DNA from: an uncultured Flavobacteriales bacterium
GTDB lineage: Bacteria; Bacteroidota; Bacteroidia; Flavobacteriales; BACL11
DNA length: 64,000 nucleotides
Assembly (NCBI GenBank): GCA_905478555.1
Contig: CAJQIZ010000015.1
Location: 1 to 64,000 of the forward strand
Direction of reading: 5' to 3'
The notes below the pieces were generated by a model. It ran no database searches. It was not told the DNA's origin and saw nothing but the letters and a program-made list of their open reading frames with translations. Shown here piece by piece: positions 1 to 8,122 of this stretch (position 1 is the first letter of the stretch; every line of letters begins with the position of its first letter). Made by a program: the position numbers and the translations under genes.

Positions 1-147
1 TAATGACCATCCAGGAGTTACAGATGAGCTATCAGAGAAATTTAAAGTTCCTGACCCTCCATTGTCAGAAATTGGATTTGAATTACACTGCGCTTGTACA
101 TTTATAAAAGCTATTGCAGTAAAGAGTGTTAGTATTAATTTTTTCAT
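1..147 (-). CDS. Secreted protein, N-terminal fragment (runs off the window)
   Basis: Reading the minus strand from the ATG at 147-145 gives 49 codons open to the window edge. The protein begins MKKLILTLFTAIAFINVQAQ, a typical Sec signal peptide with a likely cleavage after AQA-like residues near position 19. The mature start (CNSNPISDNGG, then a Ser/Asp-rich stretch and GWSL) resembles the beginning of a beta-sandwich domain of a surface or secreted Bacteroidota protein. That resemblance is only an impression, because the rest of the gene lies outside. It is transcribed leftward out of the window. Function cannot be assigned. Confidence 0.6.
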   Translation of the reverse strand, partial: MKKLILTLFTAIAFINVQAQCNSNPISDNGGSGTLNFSDSSSVTPGWSL

Positions 148-444
148 TTTGTATAATTTTTTAGTTTAAAAGTTAGGCAAACATAGGGACTTTTATTTTG
201 TAATAAATTAAAATATGTTAAAAAAATTAACTTAACCTCAAAAAAACTTACACATCCAACAACTAATTATGAAAAAAAATCAGTAGATTATTTCAAATAA
301 CTGAAACTTAAAATCTGAATAATAATAAACTATCTCTGAGTTCTAATTCAGTTAAGACTCTGCCGAGTAATACCCAGCTAAGAGGCAATATAATATTTTT
401 TGCAACAGATTCCATTTTAGGGAAATCAAAGGTAAAGTAGTCAT
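148..444. other. Non-coding or degenerate spacer
   Basis: About 300 bases of very AT-rich DNA with no convincing gene. On the minus strand a frame is open from about 445 to a stop at 308-310 (possible ATG at 413-415), giving 35 residues from that ATG. It lies in a different frame from the remnant at 445-555 and may be its decayed continuation. I recognise no domain, RNA gene or terminator here. Confidence 0.4.
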
Positions 445-555
445 TCATTTAAAGAAGTAGACTAAAGAACTACCTTCTCCATACTCTGAGAATATAAGTG
501 TACTCTGAGAGAATGATGAAAAAGGAATAAGTAATATTAGTAGTAGTTTTTTCAT
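445..555 (-). pseudogene. Truncated secreted-protein remnant, 36 residues
   Basis: The minus strand encodes a signal peptide (MKKLLLILLIPFSSFS) followed by QSTLIFSEYGEGSS and a quick stop at 447-445. The motif L-I-F-S-E-Y-G-E-G-S-S is the usual start of lamin-tail-type (LTD) domains in Bacteroidota secreted proteins, where it normally runs on into an N-K-Y-I-E-I-Y-N-like segment. Here it ends in LVYFFK and a stop, so all but the first turn of the domain is missing. Downstream sequence to about 308 stays open in another frame. I read it as a decayed gene. A real small secreted peptide is the less likely alternative. Confidence 0.4.
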
Positions 556-573
556 CTTAGCTTATTGTTTTAT

Positions 574-1125
574 TTACTGAATAGTTATACTATCAATTAT
601 AAGATTGAAACTTTCATTTTTTTTATTACCAATAAGAAAAGTAATTTGTTCGATATAATCATTATTAAAATTTTTAACATCTAATCTTCTGCCACGAAAA
701 GATGCATACATTTCTTTTAAAGGAATTATTATTTCTTCCCATTTACCTGAAGTTTTAAATGGAAATACATAAGAGTAATAATCATTTGTATTAGCTTTAA
801 TTCTCAATTGATATTCCTTTTCATCTCCTTTTATCTTTAATTTGATGCTCTTTTTGTCCTTAATATAGATTCTTTTGCAATTATACCTTAAAGAAGCAAA
901 ACCCCCATTATAAGCTGTAGATATTTTTCCGCCAAAAACTCCATTACTATCTTTGTTTATGGTTAAATTACTTTTAGAGACACCACCCATCACATCATCA
1001 TTAACAATTACCCATTCTTTTAAATCATCTTCATTATTAAAATGATAGATAATATTTTGAGAGAAAAGAGTCTTTAAATTAAAAAAAAATAATAAGAAAC
1101 TTAATATAAGAAGCAGTTTTTTCAT
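574..1125 (-). CDS. CIA30-family (complex I intermediate-associated protein 30-like) protein, probably exported
   Basis: This 183-residue protein opens with a strongly hydrophobic leader (residues 1-22, MKKLLLILSFLLFFFNLKTL then FSQ), so it is probably exported. The body matches the CIA30 family pattern: W-x-x-V-N-D-D-V-M-G-G-V-S near residues 38-50, a G-G-F-A-S-L-R-Y segment near 74-81 and a C-terminal strand pattern ending in the prediction of a galactose-binding-like jelly roll. Mitochondrial CIA30 is an assembly factor of complex I. Bacterial members are mostly uncharacterised, so a role in complex I should not be assumed. It stands alone, with no operon partner, and a TAATTTTG element lies just upstream of the ATG. 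Confidence 0.75.
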   Translation of the reverse strand: MKKLLLILSFLLFFFNLKTLFSQNIIYHFNNEDDLKEWVIVNDDVMGGVSKSNLTINKDSNGVFGGKISTAYNGGFASLRYNCKRIYIKDKKSIKLKIKGDEKEYQLRIKANTNDYYSYVFPFKTSGKWEEIIIPLKEMYASFRGRRLDVKNFNNDYIEQITFLIGNKKNESFNLIIDSITIQ

Positions 1126-1129
1126 GATA

Positions 1130-1137
1130 CAAAATTA
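1130..1137 (-). promoter_or_regulatory. Bacteroidota -7-like element, CIA30 gene
   Basis: On the minus strand the bases read TAATTTTG, a full match to the TAnnTTTG consensus of the Bacteroidota primary sigma factor. It ends only 4 bases before the ATG at 1125, so a transcript from it would be leaderless or nearly so. No TTG is seen at the -33 position. Confidence 0.35.
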
Positions 1138-1169
1138 CAAAAAATTTGTGGGAAATATGAAGAGAAAAA

Positions 1170-1265
1170 AGTCGGGATAGCAGGATTACAACCTAACACC
1201 TATTTACATTATTACAGCAAGATTTTAAACTGAAAATTGCTACGCTTTTTGCACCTCTGCTCCAT
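1170..1265 (-). pseudogene. Decayed tRNA remnant, probably tRNA-Pro
   Basis: On the minus strand, positions 1200 to 1170 end in a T-arm-plus-acceptor pattern (AGG, a 7-base loop, CCTGC, then TATCCCGACT) that matches, from memory, the 3' end of Bacteroidota tRNA-Pro genes. The T loop reads TTGTAAT instead of the invariant TTCRANN, the T stem has lost its outer pair, and the 5' half (to about 1265) does not contain the matching TCGGGAT strand or a proper anticodon arm. It is therefore not a working tRNA. Such 3' tRNA fragments are also left behind at integration sites of mobile elements. Confidence 0.4.
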
Positions 1266-1431
1266 CTACTAAAACAAACTTAAAAAATTAATTGGAATTT
1301 CTGATTAGAAATTACTTTTAAAAATAATTATTTAAATGTGGATGGATTAAGACTACATCCAATAAATCTATAAGTACTATAATACAATTCTGAGGATCTG
1401 ACTCTCCACGATTCAACAGTTCTATTTATTA

Positions 1432-1609
1432 TTATTTTCCTTCTAAACAGCAAGGAGCAATACAACCTTGATGGGAATCATCTTCTTGAGATGGATTCTT
1501 ATTTATTTCCTCAAAGTTTAATCCCTGATTTAATTTAATATTTTCTTCTTCAGAATTACAGCAAACAAATACAATGATAATCATTATCCATTAAAAATAA
1601 CTTTTTCAT
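1432..1609 (-). pseudogene. Cysteine-rich small lipoprotein, probably frameshifted
   Basis: The ATG at 1609-1607 starts MKKLFLMDN and stops after 17 codons. The +1 frame, open from an ATG at 1584-1582 to the stop at 1434-1432, encodes 50 residues: a hydrophobic run (MIIIVFVCC), an acidic middle, and a C-terminus GCIAPCCLEGK. Joining the frames by deleting one base near 1587 gives a standard lipoprotein leader ending in a cysteine lipobox. This suggests a single-base frameshift in a short lipoprotein gene with paired cysteines. No family is recognised. The 50-residue frame alone lacks a good ribosome-binding site. Confidence 0.35.
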
Positions 1610-1755
1610 ATTTTAATTTATTTATAAATTAATTATTTAATACTTCTAGATACTCCTTATACGTATTTTTATCTACTTTATTTTCTTTCCATATTTCCAA
1701 TACAAGCAATTCGTTTATAGTGAAAGTGGCCTACATGCTGGCCCACTAAAAAATA

Positions 1756-1785
1756 AACCCCTGCAATCACTAGATTACAAGGGTT
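1756..1785 (-). terminator. Intrinsic terminator after tRNA-Arg
   Basis: A 13-bp stem (1756-1768 with 1773-1785) closes a 4-base loop. Two of the pairs are G-U wobbles only when transcribed from the minus strand; they would be C-A mismatches in plus-strand RNA. A T-rich run follows on the minus strand (1755-1746). The asymmetry shows that it terminates leftward transcription of the tRNA gene. Confidence 0.75.
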
Positions 1786-1793
1786 TTTAATAG

Positions 1794-1867
1794 TGACTCT
1801 GGAGGGAGTCGAACCCCCAACCTCCTGATCCGTAGTCAGGTGCTCTATCCAATTAAGCTACAGAGCC
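1794..1867 (-). tRNA. tRNA-Arg(ACG)
   Basis: A 74-base cloverleaf on the minus strand. The acceptor stem GGCTCTG pairs with CAGAGTC, with discriminator A. The anticodon stem CCTGA/TCAGG encloses the loop CTACGGA, so the anticodon is ACG (arginine, read as ICG after deamination). The T arm has the canonical TTCGACT loop. CCA is not encoded. It lies 66 bases downstream of clpS on the same strand and is followed by a strong terminator. Confidence 0.95.
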
Positions 1868-1933
1868 AAAATTTGTACAAATATATTTAAAGCAATATAA
1901 TAGAGGGTATAAAAAAGTAGAAGAATTGAAGAT

Positions 1934-2203
1934 TTATTTTATCTCTAAATCTAATCCATATAAGGTTAAATCTTTCTTCAGATTTAACAACTCTAAGAAA
2001 GTTCCACTTTTAATATTACACTCCCCAATGTAATGTGTAATTACTGCAGATTGTTCGGCCTGTAAAGGAGTTTGATTACATACTAAAACTAAACAATCAA
2101 TAACATAGTCAAAATCGTTATAATCATCATTTAACAAAATTAAAGACTTACTTTTTACTTCCGTCTTGTTTTTTCGTGAAGAGAATTCAGGTGTATAGTC
2201 CAT
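1934..2203 (-). CDS. clpS: ATP-dependent Clp protease adaptor ClpS
   Basis: ClpS delivers N-degron substrates to the ClpA/ClpC unfoldase. The 89 residues cover the whole ClpS fold after a short, poorly conserved N-terminal tail (about residues 1-19). The substrate pocket is recognisable: L-L-N-D-D-Y-N at 23-29 and T-H-Y at 56-58. N25, D26 and H57 correspond to the alpha-amino-binding Asn34, Asp35 and His66 of E. coli ClpS, with the same 31-residue spacing between the Asp and the His. The gene starts 2 bases after plsY ends and is the last protein gene of the long minus-strand cluster. Confidence 0.93.
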   Translation of the reverse strand: MDYTPEFSSRKNKTEVKSKSLILLNDDYNDFDYVIDCLVLVCNQTPLQAEQSAVITHYIGECNIKSGTFLELLNLKKDLTLYGLDLEIK

Positions 2204-2205
2204 AG

Positions 2206-2853
2206 TTATTTATTTTTATCAAATGTAACTTTATTTTCCTCTCCCCTTATTAATCTTTCTATATTTTTCTGATGAGTTATTAACGTTAATATTGGTACAA
2301 ATACAGAAAATATTTTTAAGGAAGAATTTGGTTCGTTTAATAGAAAGAAAACTACAACAGGAAAAACAGAAGAAGCTAGAATAGAACCTAAAGAAACATA
2401 TTTACTAATAACAAAAACTAATACAAACACTATAATAGCTGCCAAAGCAGCAGGATAACTTAATCCTATTAGTAAACCTAAAAGAGTTGCAATTCCCTTA
2501 CCACCTCTAAATCCAGTATAAATTGGAAACAAATGACCAATAACAGCAGCAATACCAAAAGCTAATTGCACTTCAAACTGAGAGGAAGACACATCATCAG
2601 AAAAAGGATTACAACCATCAGATACAAAATAAATTAAATTTACGGAAAACCAACCTTTAAATATATCCATTAGCAAAACTGGAATACCCGCTTTTTTACC
2701 TAGAACTCTAAAGGTATTTGTAGCACCTGCATTTCCACTCCCAAATTCTCTTACATCTTTATTATAGAATGTTTTTCCCATCCAAACTGCAGAAGGAAAA
2801 GAACCTAATAAATAAGCTACAATTAAAAAAATTATGTGTTCTGTATTTAGCAT
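2206..2853 (-). CDS. plsY: Glycerol-3-phosphate acyltransferase PlsY
   Basis: PlsY is a polytopic inner-membrane enzyme that transfers the acyl group of acyl-phosphate to glycerol 3-phosphate, the first step of phospholipid synthesis. The 215 residues include the three conserved loops: G-S-F-P-S-A at 17-22, G-S-G-N-A-G-A-T-N at 38-46 and G-F-R-G-G-K-G at 114-120, plus the C-terminal H-Q-K-N-I-x-R-L motif. The length is close to the family norm of about 200-215. It follows the 1482-residue gene by 23 bases and precedes clpS by 2 bases, so it is probably co-transcribed with both. Confidence is high. Confidence 0.95.
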   Translation of the reverse strand: MLNTEHIIFLIVAYLLGSFPSAVWMGKTFYNKDVREFGSGNAGATNTFRVLGKKAGIPVLLMDIFKGWFSVNLIYFVSDGCNPFSDDVSSSQFEVQLAFGIAAVIGHLFPIYTGFRGGKGIATLLGLLIGLSYPAALAAIIVFVLVFVISKYVSLGSILASSVFPVVVFFLLNEPNSSLKIFSVFVPILTLITHQKNIERLIRGEENKVTFDKNK

Positions 2854-2876
2854 TTTAAAGTTTGCGAATATAGTAA

Positions 2877-5800
2877 TTAATCTCTCTTTCTCATCTCTCT
2901 TTCAAATTGTTCCATTTTATCTTCTCCAGAATATACAAACCTATAAGGAACCTTACCTTTTCCTTCAGATGCTCTCCTGTTTTTTGACTTCATCTCAATA
3001 AGTAAGTTATTAAAATCATCATCAGTTGAGTAAGAGAACATTACATTGTTTTTATACTCAAAGAAATACACATCTCCATACTCTGTTTTCAATAGAATAT
3101 CTAACACATCATTTCCATTTTTCTTACTTAACCTCACCCATCCATCCATTACAGAATTAAGTTGTCTACTATAAATATTACCAACCCCAATCTTACCTTT
3201 ATTTATATAAGCTTGATGCTTATCACTCCAAACTAAGGTAATATCAGTAAAACAAATGGTTTTATCTAACTCTTTTGGAAAGTCTTTAAACTCATCTAAA
3301 GCTTCCATATCAATCACTAATTCTTCTGACTTTGACTTACCCACTAAACGAGCTAATGTTCTACTATAAAATTCTCCATATACAAAATCCTGAACACCAT
3401 AAGCTTCAAAAATATTTTCTGCCATTTTAGATAAAGCATCTTTATTAAACATAAAATCTAACAACATAAACACTTGCAATTCCGTTTTATTGTTTTTAGC
3501 ATCTCTTGAAGCAAAACCAATTGTTTTCATTTTCAATTGACCAAAATCCATATTTAAATCTATTTTACCTTCTGCAGTAGATTTACAAGTATTTTCGTTT
3601 ATAGTAAAGAAATTAGATAGAGAATCTTCTCCTTGCATTACAAAAGAAGAAGTTCGTTTATCGTAACTCAAAAAAGTATTTGCAGATATGATTTCAACAT
3701 CAATAGGCCTCTCTTTTAAACTTAAAAAGGAGGTGTAAATATGAGTCGAGTCTAAATTCATTAGTAGTCCGGTTGCTAATCTATCTCCAACATCATTTCT
3801 GTGTACGGTATCTAATTTAAACTTAATCAATTTAGGATTTATTTCTGAAGTAAAAGATACCCACTCCTCTGTAATAATATCACATTTATTATCCATTTTA
3901 AAAAAACCATTAAAAGTAAGCAACCTATTAGAGGCAACTAAATTAACATTTCCTTTAAAAATAAACTTAGACCCAATTTTAAATGGTTCTTCATTATCAA
4001 CCTCAGCAGATGCAATGGTAGTATTCTCATTATTCACCAATATTTCATTAAAGAATAGGTGTTGTTCTGTTCCTAAAGCATCTTTATAAGTGTAATCTCC
4101 ATGAGCAGAATATTTCTTACCCCCATCAATATTTACACTTGCATTAGAAAACTCATGGTATTTAGTTCCTGTATTGGTTAAGATTCTAGCACTAATAATA
4201 GTAGGAATAAAAGCGTTTCTTTCTACCATAAACCCTTCTTCAGAAGGATAAATAGCTGCATCAGCAACTAAAATTTCGTTTACACCAAAAACACTAATTA
4301 TATTTTCTTTCAAATCATAAGTAGAAGTTTTTGCAACAAAAGAAAGAGAGTCTTGCTGTGGATGAACAGAAACAAATTTAGATCCCTTTGAACTTTCCTG
4401 CTGATCACCTAGAGTCAGTAGATCCGCATCCATATCCCAATGTAATTTGTCAATATAACAGATATATTGGTTTGCAGGAAGTTCTACATAAGAACCTTTA
4501 CCATTAGAAAAGAAATCTCCTGTTCTACTCTTTAAATCAATATGAGTTTTTAGATCGTTTGACTTAAAAGAAACTCCTCCCAAATCAGTAAAAACAGACA
4601 AGTCTGCAGTATCGGCAGCAAACCAATTTGCATTGTAAGAAAACAAATCAGATTCCATCTGAGAATTCTCTAAATTCATCACTCCAGAACCAATTAATCC
4701 TGTAGGTTTTAGAACAATATCCCCAATAAATTCTGCTTGATTTTCATAAAAATTAAAAGAGCTTTTAATCGTACTCACTTTATACCTTTCATTGTAAGGT
4801 TTATATAATCCAAATATTTCTCCATTTGAAACTTGAGGGTATTCAATTCCCTCTTCTACTTCATTTAAAACAAATTCTTGAGAGAATAAAGCAGTAGAAT
4901 CTGGGAAGAAATAAATTTCATTTGCTTTTGTTTTTGAAGTTAAATAATCAAAATCTCCATCTCCTTTTAAACCATCATTACTTAAATAAATTTTATTACT
5001 ATAGTTAGCTTTACCTCCATACAAAGGAAAACCTTCCACTGGAGTTTCAGTTTTAAAACCAAGAGAATAATCGTCCATCATTGTTAATGTATCTTGAAAA
5101 ACAGGGAAAATATTTGCTGACTCAAAGGTACCAGCAAATCTCAATCCTTTACCGTCAAAATTTTCTAAACTATCTATTTCAAATGTATCTAAATGAAAAG
5201 AAAAGTTCTCTCTACCATATACCCCACCGAAAGTAGAGGGTCTATCGTAATAAGCATAGGAATCATCAAAACTCTTAAATATTGGGTATTCCGGGAAACT
5301 ATCTTTTCTTAAACCAGATTTATTAGTTGGTTCATCAATCTGCAAATCTCCTGTTACCGCTTGTATCACAGTTTTAATTCTCACTAACTTCTCATTCCCA
5401 TACTGATCTCTTTGTATAGGTAAAATAGGAACTGCAAGTTGAACAGAATCAATTTGTTTTAAATCTATTTTAAAGTCATTATATTTAAAATTAAAATCTT
5501 GTCCGTACAGTACAAATCTCCCTCTACCTGCAGAAATTCTACCAGAGAAATCAAAATCTCTATTCTTTTTAACGCTAACATGTCCATTATAAGGTTGAAT
5601 ATATACTTTTTGAGAATCACTTAAAGAAACAGAACTTACCCCATTAATATTTAAATCTTTAGTAATTAGATTTAAAGCAGAATTCACTACCATCCCATTG
5701 CCTGTACCATTACTAACTTTAGACTGAAAACGAATCACATCATAATCCCCTATTTTCAGTCTGGCATTTATATAATTATGTAGTTTTTCCTGCACCATTA

Positions 5801-7325
5801 CTCGATTTGTAGCTATATTATAAAATAAGAATCCTTTATTGGCCAAGTTCATTAAATAAGGTTCAATCTGTTCTAATGGGTAACCAGAAAAATGAGCAAA
5901 TTCTGCAGAAGAAAACTCTGTTTTTTCCGATCTCTTTACAAACCTATTTACCAACATTAAAGGATTCACTTTATCTATTCCTCTTAAAGAATGATAATAG
6001 CCCTCATTATATGAAGCTACAGATTCAAAATCTACACTAGAGATTGAAGTAACTGGTAAGGATCCCATAAAGATATTCTCTTCATCAATATTCCATTCCA
6101 ATAGCTCTGCGTCTATAGTAAGTTGATGATAACTATTATAAATAGGAGCACCTGAAACACCCTTCATGTCTCTATACAACTTTAATTTTCTGTCTGACTG
6201 ATCGTAAGTGAATTCCAATGAAGGATGACAAATAGAATCCACATCAAAATAAATTTTAATAGATGCAGATTTAGAATAGATAACATTTTTATTAATACTA
6301 AATTTAGTTGAACTTGCTACTAAAACTTCTTTCCCATTTTTCTTTATTACCATTCTTGCAGAGGCATCTCCCCTACCATCAGCAATAAAATCTCTTCCTC
6401 TTAAAGTATACCCTCCTTTATAGTCAACATCTAGTAAAATATTATTAATCACAATATCTTTTTTATAGGATTTGAACACAGGGAAATGTTCTGATGCAGA
6501 ACCAGAAAGGGCTTTATTTGAAAAAACTCCAAGAATAGGATCTGGAAATAATAATTTATTATAAAAAATAACAGAATCTGCCTTAAATTGAGACTCCCTT
6601 ACATCAATATAATAATCTGAAAGAATTGCATAAACAGAGTCAGATGAAATGCCCCTAGATAACCAATTTACTAAGCCAGATTTACCCTCCCAACTATTAG
6701 TTGAAATCCAATATTTACCTGTTGTATTCAGTATTTGAAACCCTCCATTTCTATTACTACAACTTAAATCAACTGGAGTATTAAAAGAGATGAAAGGAAC
6801 ACCATCTTCATCTTTAAAGTCAAAGTTCGAGAAATCAGCAAACCATTTTACTGACTTACTATTTCGTAAGGTTTTAGTATTTAAAAACTCAGTGGTAAAT
6901 TCACAATATTTTAATAACTTTCTGGAAGATGAATTTAAAACAATATTCTCGCAAACTGAAACCCAATCTGAAATTTTTTGTTTATTCATTTCATCATCAG
7001 ACAATTGTAAAACTACTTGCAAAAAACTTTTAAAGTCAGGAGAAACCTTCATCTTACTCTCTAACATTAAGTTAGATACATTTCTAATTAATTTCTGATC
7101 TGAAATAGAGATTTCACCTTTTTTAAAACTCTTTTGAATTTGCTTAGAAATTTTTCTAACCTCATCATTTTGAGTTTTATTTAAATAAGAATCTAACTCT
7201 ACAAGAAACTGACCTGTATCTTCAGAAAAAGATTCTATCTTCTGAGAAAAACCATTAACAGAAAAAGTAAATAACAATAAAAATACAACTTGTTTTTTTA
7301 ATTTGTAAAATGTAATAAGTTCCAT
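2877..7325 (-). CDS. Large secreted protein of unknown function, 1482 residues
   Basis: The N-terminus carries a signal peptide (hydrophobic run FLLLFTFSVNGFSQ, cleavage near residue 28), so the protein leaves the cytoplasm. Residues about 30-170 look alpha-helical. Most of the rest is a long succession of beta-strand segments with recurrent phrases such as G-x-G-x-F, S-N-x-A and F-x-G-x-I/V, reminiscent of stacked beta-jellyroll or OstA-like repeats. There is no transmembrane segment after the signal, no type IX C-terminal domain and no recognisable catalytic motif. Its start overlaps prmA by 28 bases, which supports translation within the tpiA-prmA cluster. The family seems conserved in Flavobacteriales, but I cannot name it. 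Lengths of this size invite sequencing errors, yet the frame is intact throughout. Confidence 0.8.
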   Translation of the reverse strand: MELITFYKLKKQVVFLLLFTFSVNGFSQKIESFSEDTGQFLVELDSYLNKTQNDEVRKISKQIQKSFKKGEISISDQKLIRNVSNLMLESKMKVSPDFKSFLQVVLQLSDDEMNKQKISDWVSVCENIVLNSSSRKLLKYCEFTTEFLNTKTLRNSKSVKWFADFSNFDFKDEDGVPFISFNTPVDLSCSNRNGGFQILNTTGKYWISTNSWEGKSGLVNWLSRGISSDSVYAILSDYYIDVRESQFKADSVIFYNKLLFPDPILGVFSNKALSGSASEHFPVFKSYKKDIVINNILLDVDYKGGYTLRGRDFIADGRGDASARMVIKKNGKEVLVASSTKFSINKNVIYSKSASIKIYFDVDSICHPSLEFTYDQSDRKLKLYRDMKGVSGAPIYNSYHQLTIDAELLEWNIDEENIFMGSLPVTSISSVDFESVASYNEGYYHSLRGIDKVNPLMLVNRFVKRSEKTEFSSAEFAHFSGYPLEQIEPYLMNLANKGFLFYNIATNRVMVQEKLHNYINARLKIGDYDVIRFQSKVSNGTGNGMVVNSALNLITKDLNINGVSSVSLSDSQKVYIQPYNGHVSVKKNRDFDFSGRISAGRGRFVLYGQDFNFKYNDFKIDLKQIDSVQLAVPILPIQRDQYGNEKLVRIKTVIQAVTGDLQIDEPTNKSGLRKDSFPEYPIFKSFDDSYAYYDRPSTFGGVYGRENFSFHLDTFEIDSLENFDGKGLRFAGTFESANIFPVFQDTLTMMDDYSLGFKTETPVEGFPLYGGKANYSNKIYLSNDGLKGDGDFDYLTSKTKANEIYFFPDSTALFSQEFVLNEVEEGIEYPQVSNGEIFGLYKPYNERYKVSTIKSSFNFYENQAEFIGDIVLKPTGLIGSGVMNLENSQMESDLFSYNANWFAADTADLSVFTDLGGVSFKSNDLKTHIDLKSRTGDFFSNGKGSYVELPANQYICYIDKLHWDMDADLLTLGDQQESSKGSKFVSVHPQQDSLSFVAKTSTYDLKENIISVFGVNEILVADAAIYPSEEGFMVERNAFIPTIISARILTNTGTKYHEFSNASVNIDGGKKYSAHGDYTYKDALGTEQHLFFNEILVNNENTTIASAEVDNEEPFKIGSKFIFKGNVNLVASNRLLTFNGFFKMDNKCDIITEEWVSFTSEINPKLIKFKLDTVHRNDVGDRLATGLLMNLDSTHIYTSFLSLKERPIDVEIISANTFLSYDKRTSSFVMQGEDSLSNFFTINENTCKSTAEGKIDLNMDFGQLKMKTIGFASRDAKNNKTELQVFMLLDFMFNKDALSKMAENIFEAYGVQDFVYGEFYSRTLARLVGKSKSEELVIDMEALDEFKDFPKELDKTICFTDITLVWSDKHQAYINKGKIGVGNIYSRQLNSVMDGWVRLSKKNGNDVLDILLKTEYGDVYFFEYKNNVMFSYSTDDDFNNLLIEMKSKNRRASEGKGKVPYRFVYSGEDKMEQFEREMRKRD

Positions 7326-8122
7326 TTATTTTTATTTTTATGAGACACAAAAGAAAGCCCTAAACTTTCTACTTTATCTCTAATTATTATAACATCTTGA
7401 GATAGAAACCCACTTAGAAGTAAATCTGAATTCTCATTCAGGGAGTCAATATATTTAGAAATATCCTCAAGGATTATATTCCTATTAATATTAGCCAAAA
7501 CCACATCAAAGGCACCCTTAATAGCTGTTACATCTCCGAGAGAGAAATTAATATCCTCTGTATTATTTAATGTAGCGTTTTCAACAGAATTCTCATAACT
7601 CCACTCATCTATATCAATTGCTTGAGTAATAGAAGAACCTAACATTTTAGATAGAATTGCTAAAATTCCGGTACCACAGCCCATATCTAACACCTTTTTG
7701 TTATTAAAATCAATATGAAACATTTCATTCATCATCAAAAATGTTGTTTCATGATGACCTGTACCAAACGACATTTTTGGAGTGATTATTATTTCGTATT
7801 TACAATCTATTTTATCATGAAAATGAGCTCTAATAAAACAATCTTTATTTATTTCAACTGGATTAAAATTCTCTTCCCACTGTTGGTTCCAATTCTCTTG
7901 TTTTATTTCTTTTATTGTATATTCAAATTGAAATAACGATTGTAAATCTTCAATAACTTCATTTAATTTTTCTTGAATAAATAAAGATTCCTGAATATAA
8001 GCATCCACACCATCTTGGGTTTCTACATAACTTTCAAACTCAATTTCATTTAGTTTTGCAACAACAATATCTGCAAAGTCAGTATTATGAGAGAAACTAA
8101 AGGATAACTCAATATATTTCAT
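7298..8122 (-). CDS. prmA: Ribosomal protein L11 methyltransferase PrmA
   Basis: PrmA trimethylates ribosomal protein L11 using S-adenosylmethionine. This 274-residue protein has an N-terminal substrate-recognition domain (about 1-85) followed by a Rossmann-type methyltransferase domain. T-G-H-H-E-T-T at 121-127 and the SAM-binding D-M-G-C-G-T-G at 146-152 are diagnostic, and A-N-I-N-R-N replaces the usual N-P-P-like catalytic loop as in PrmA. Its ATG overlaps the tpiA stop (TAATG arrangement at 8124-8120), indicating translational coupling. Its 3' end overlaps the next gene by 28 bases. Confidence 0.94.
   Translation of the reverse strand: MKYIELSFSFSHNTDFADIVVAKLNEIEFESYVETQDGVDAYIQESLFIQEKLNEVIEDLQSLFQFEYTIKEIKQENWNQQWEENFNPVEINKDCFIRAHFHDKIDCKYEIIITPKMSFGTGHHETTFLMMNEMFHIDFNNKKVLDMGCGTGILAILSKMLGSSITQAIDIDEWSYENSVENATLNNTEDINFSLGDVTAIKGAFDVVLANINRNIILEDISKYIDSLNENSDLLLSGFLSQDVIIIRDKVESLGLSFVSHKNKNKWNLLHFTN

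Noticed and set aside
481-508. Direct repeat TCTCAGAGTA within 445-555, considered as an insertion footprint
   Set aside because: It lies inside a coding remnant and the two copies encode F-S-Q-S and F-S-E-Y; chance similarity of codons explains it, and no element lies between.
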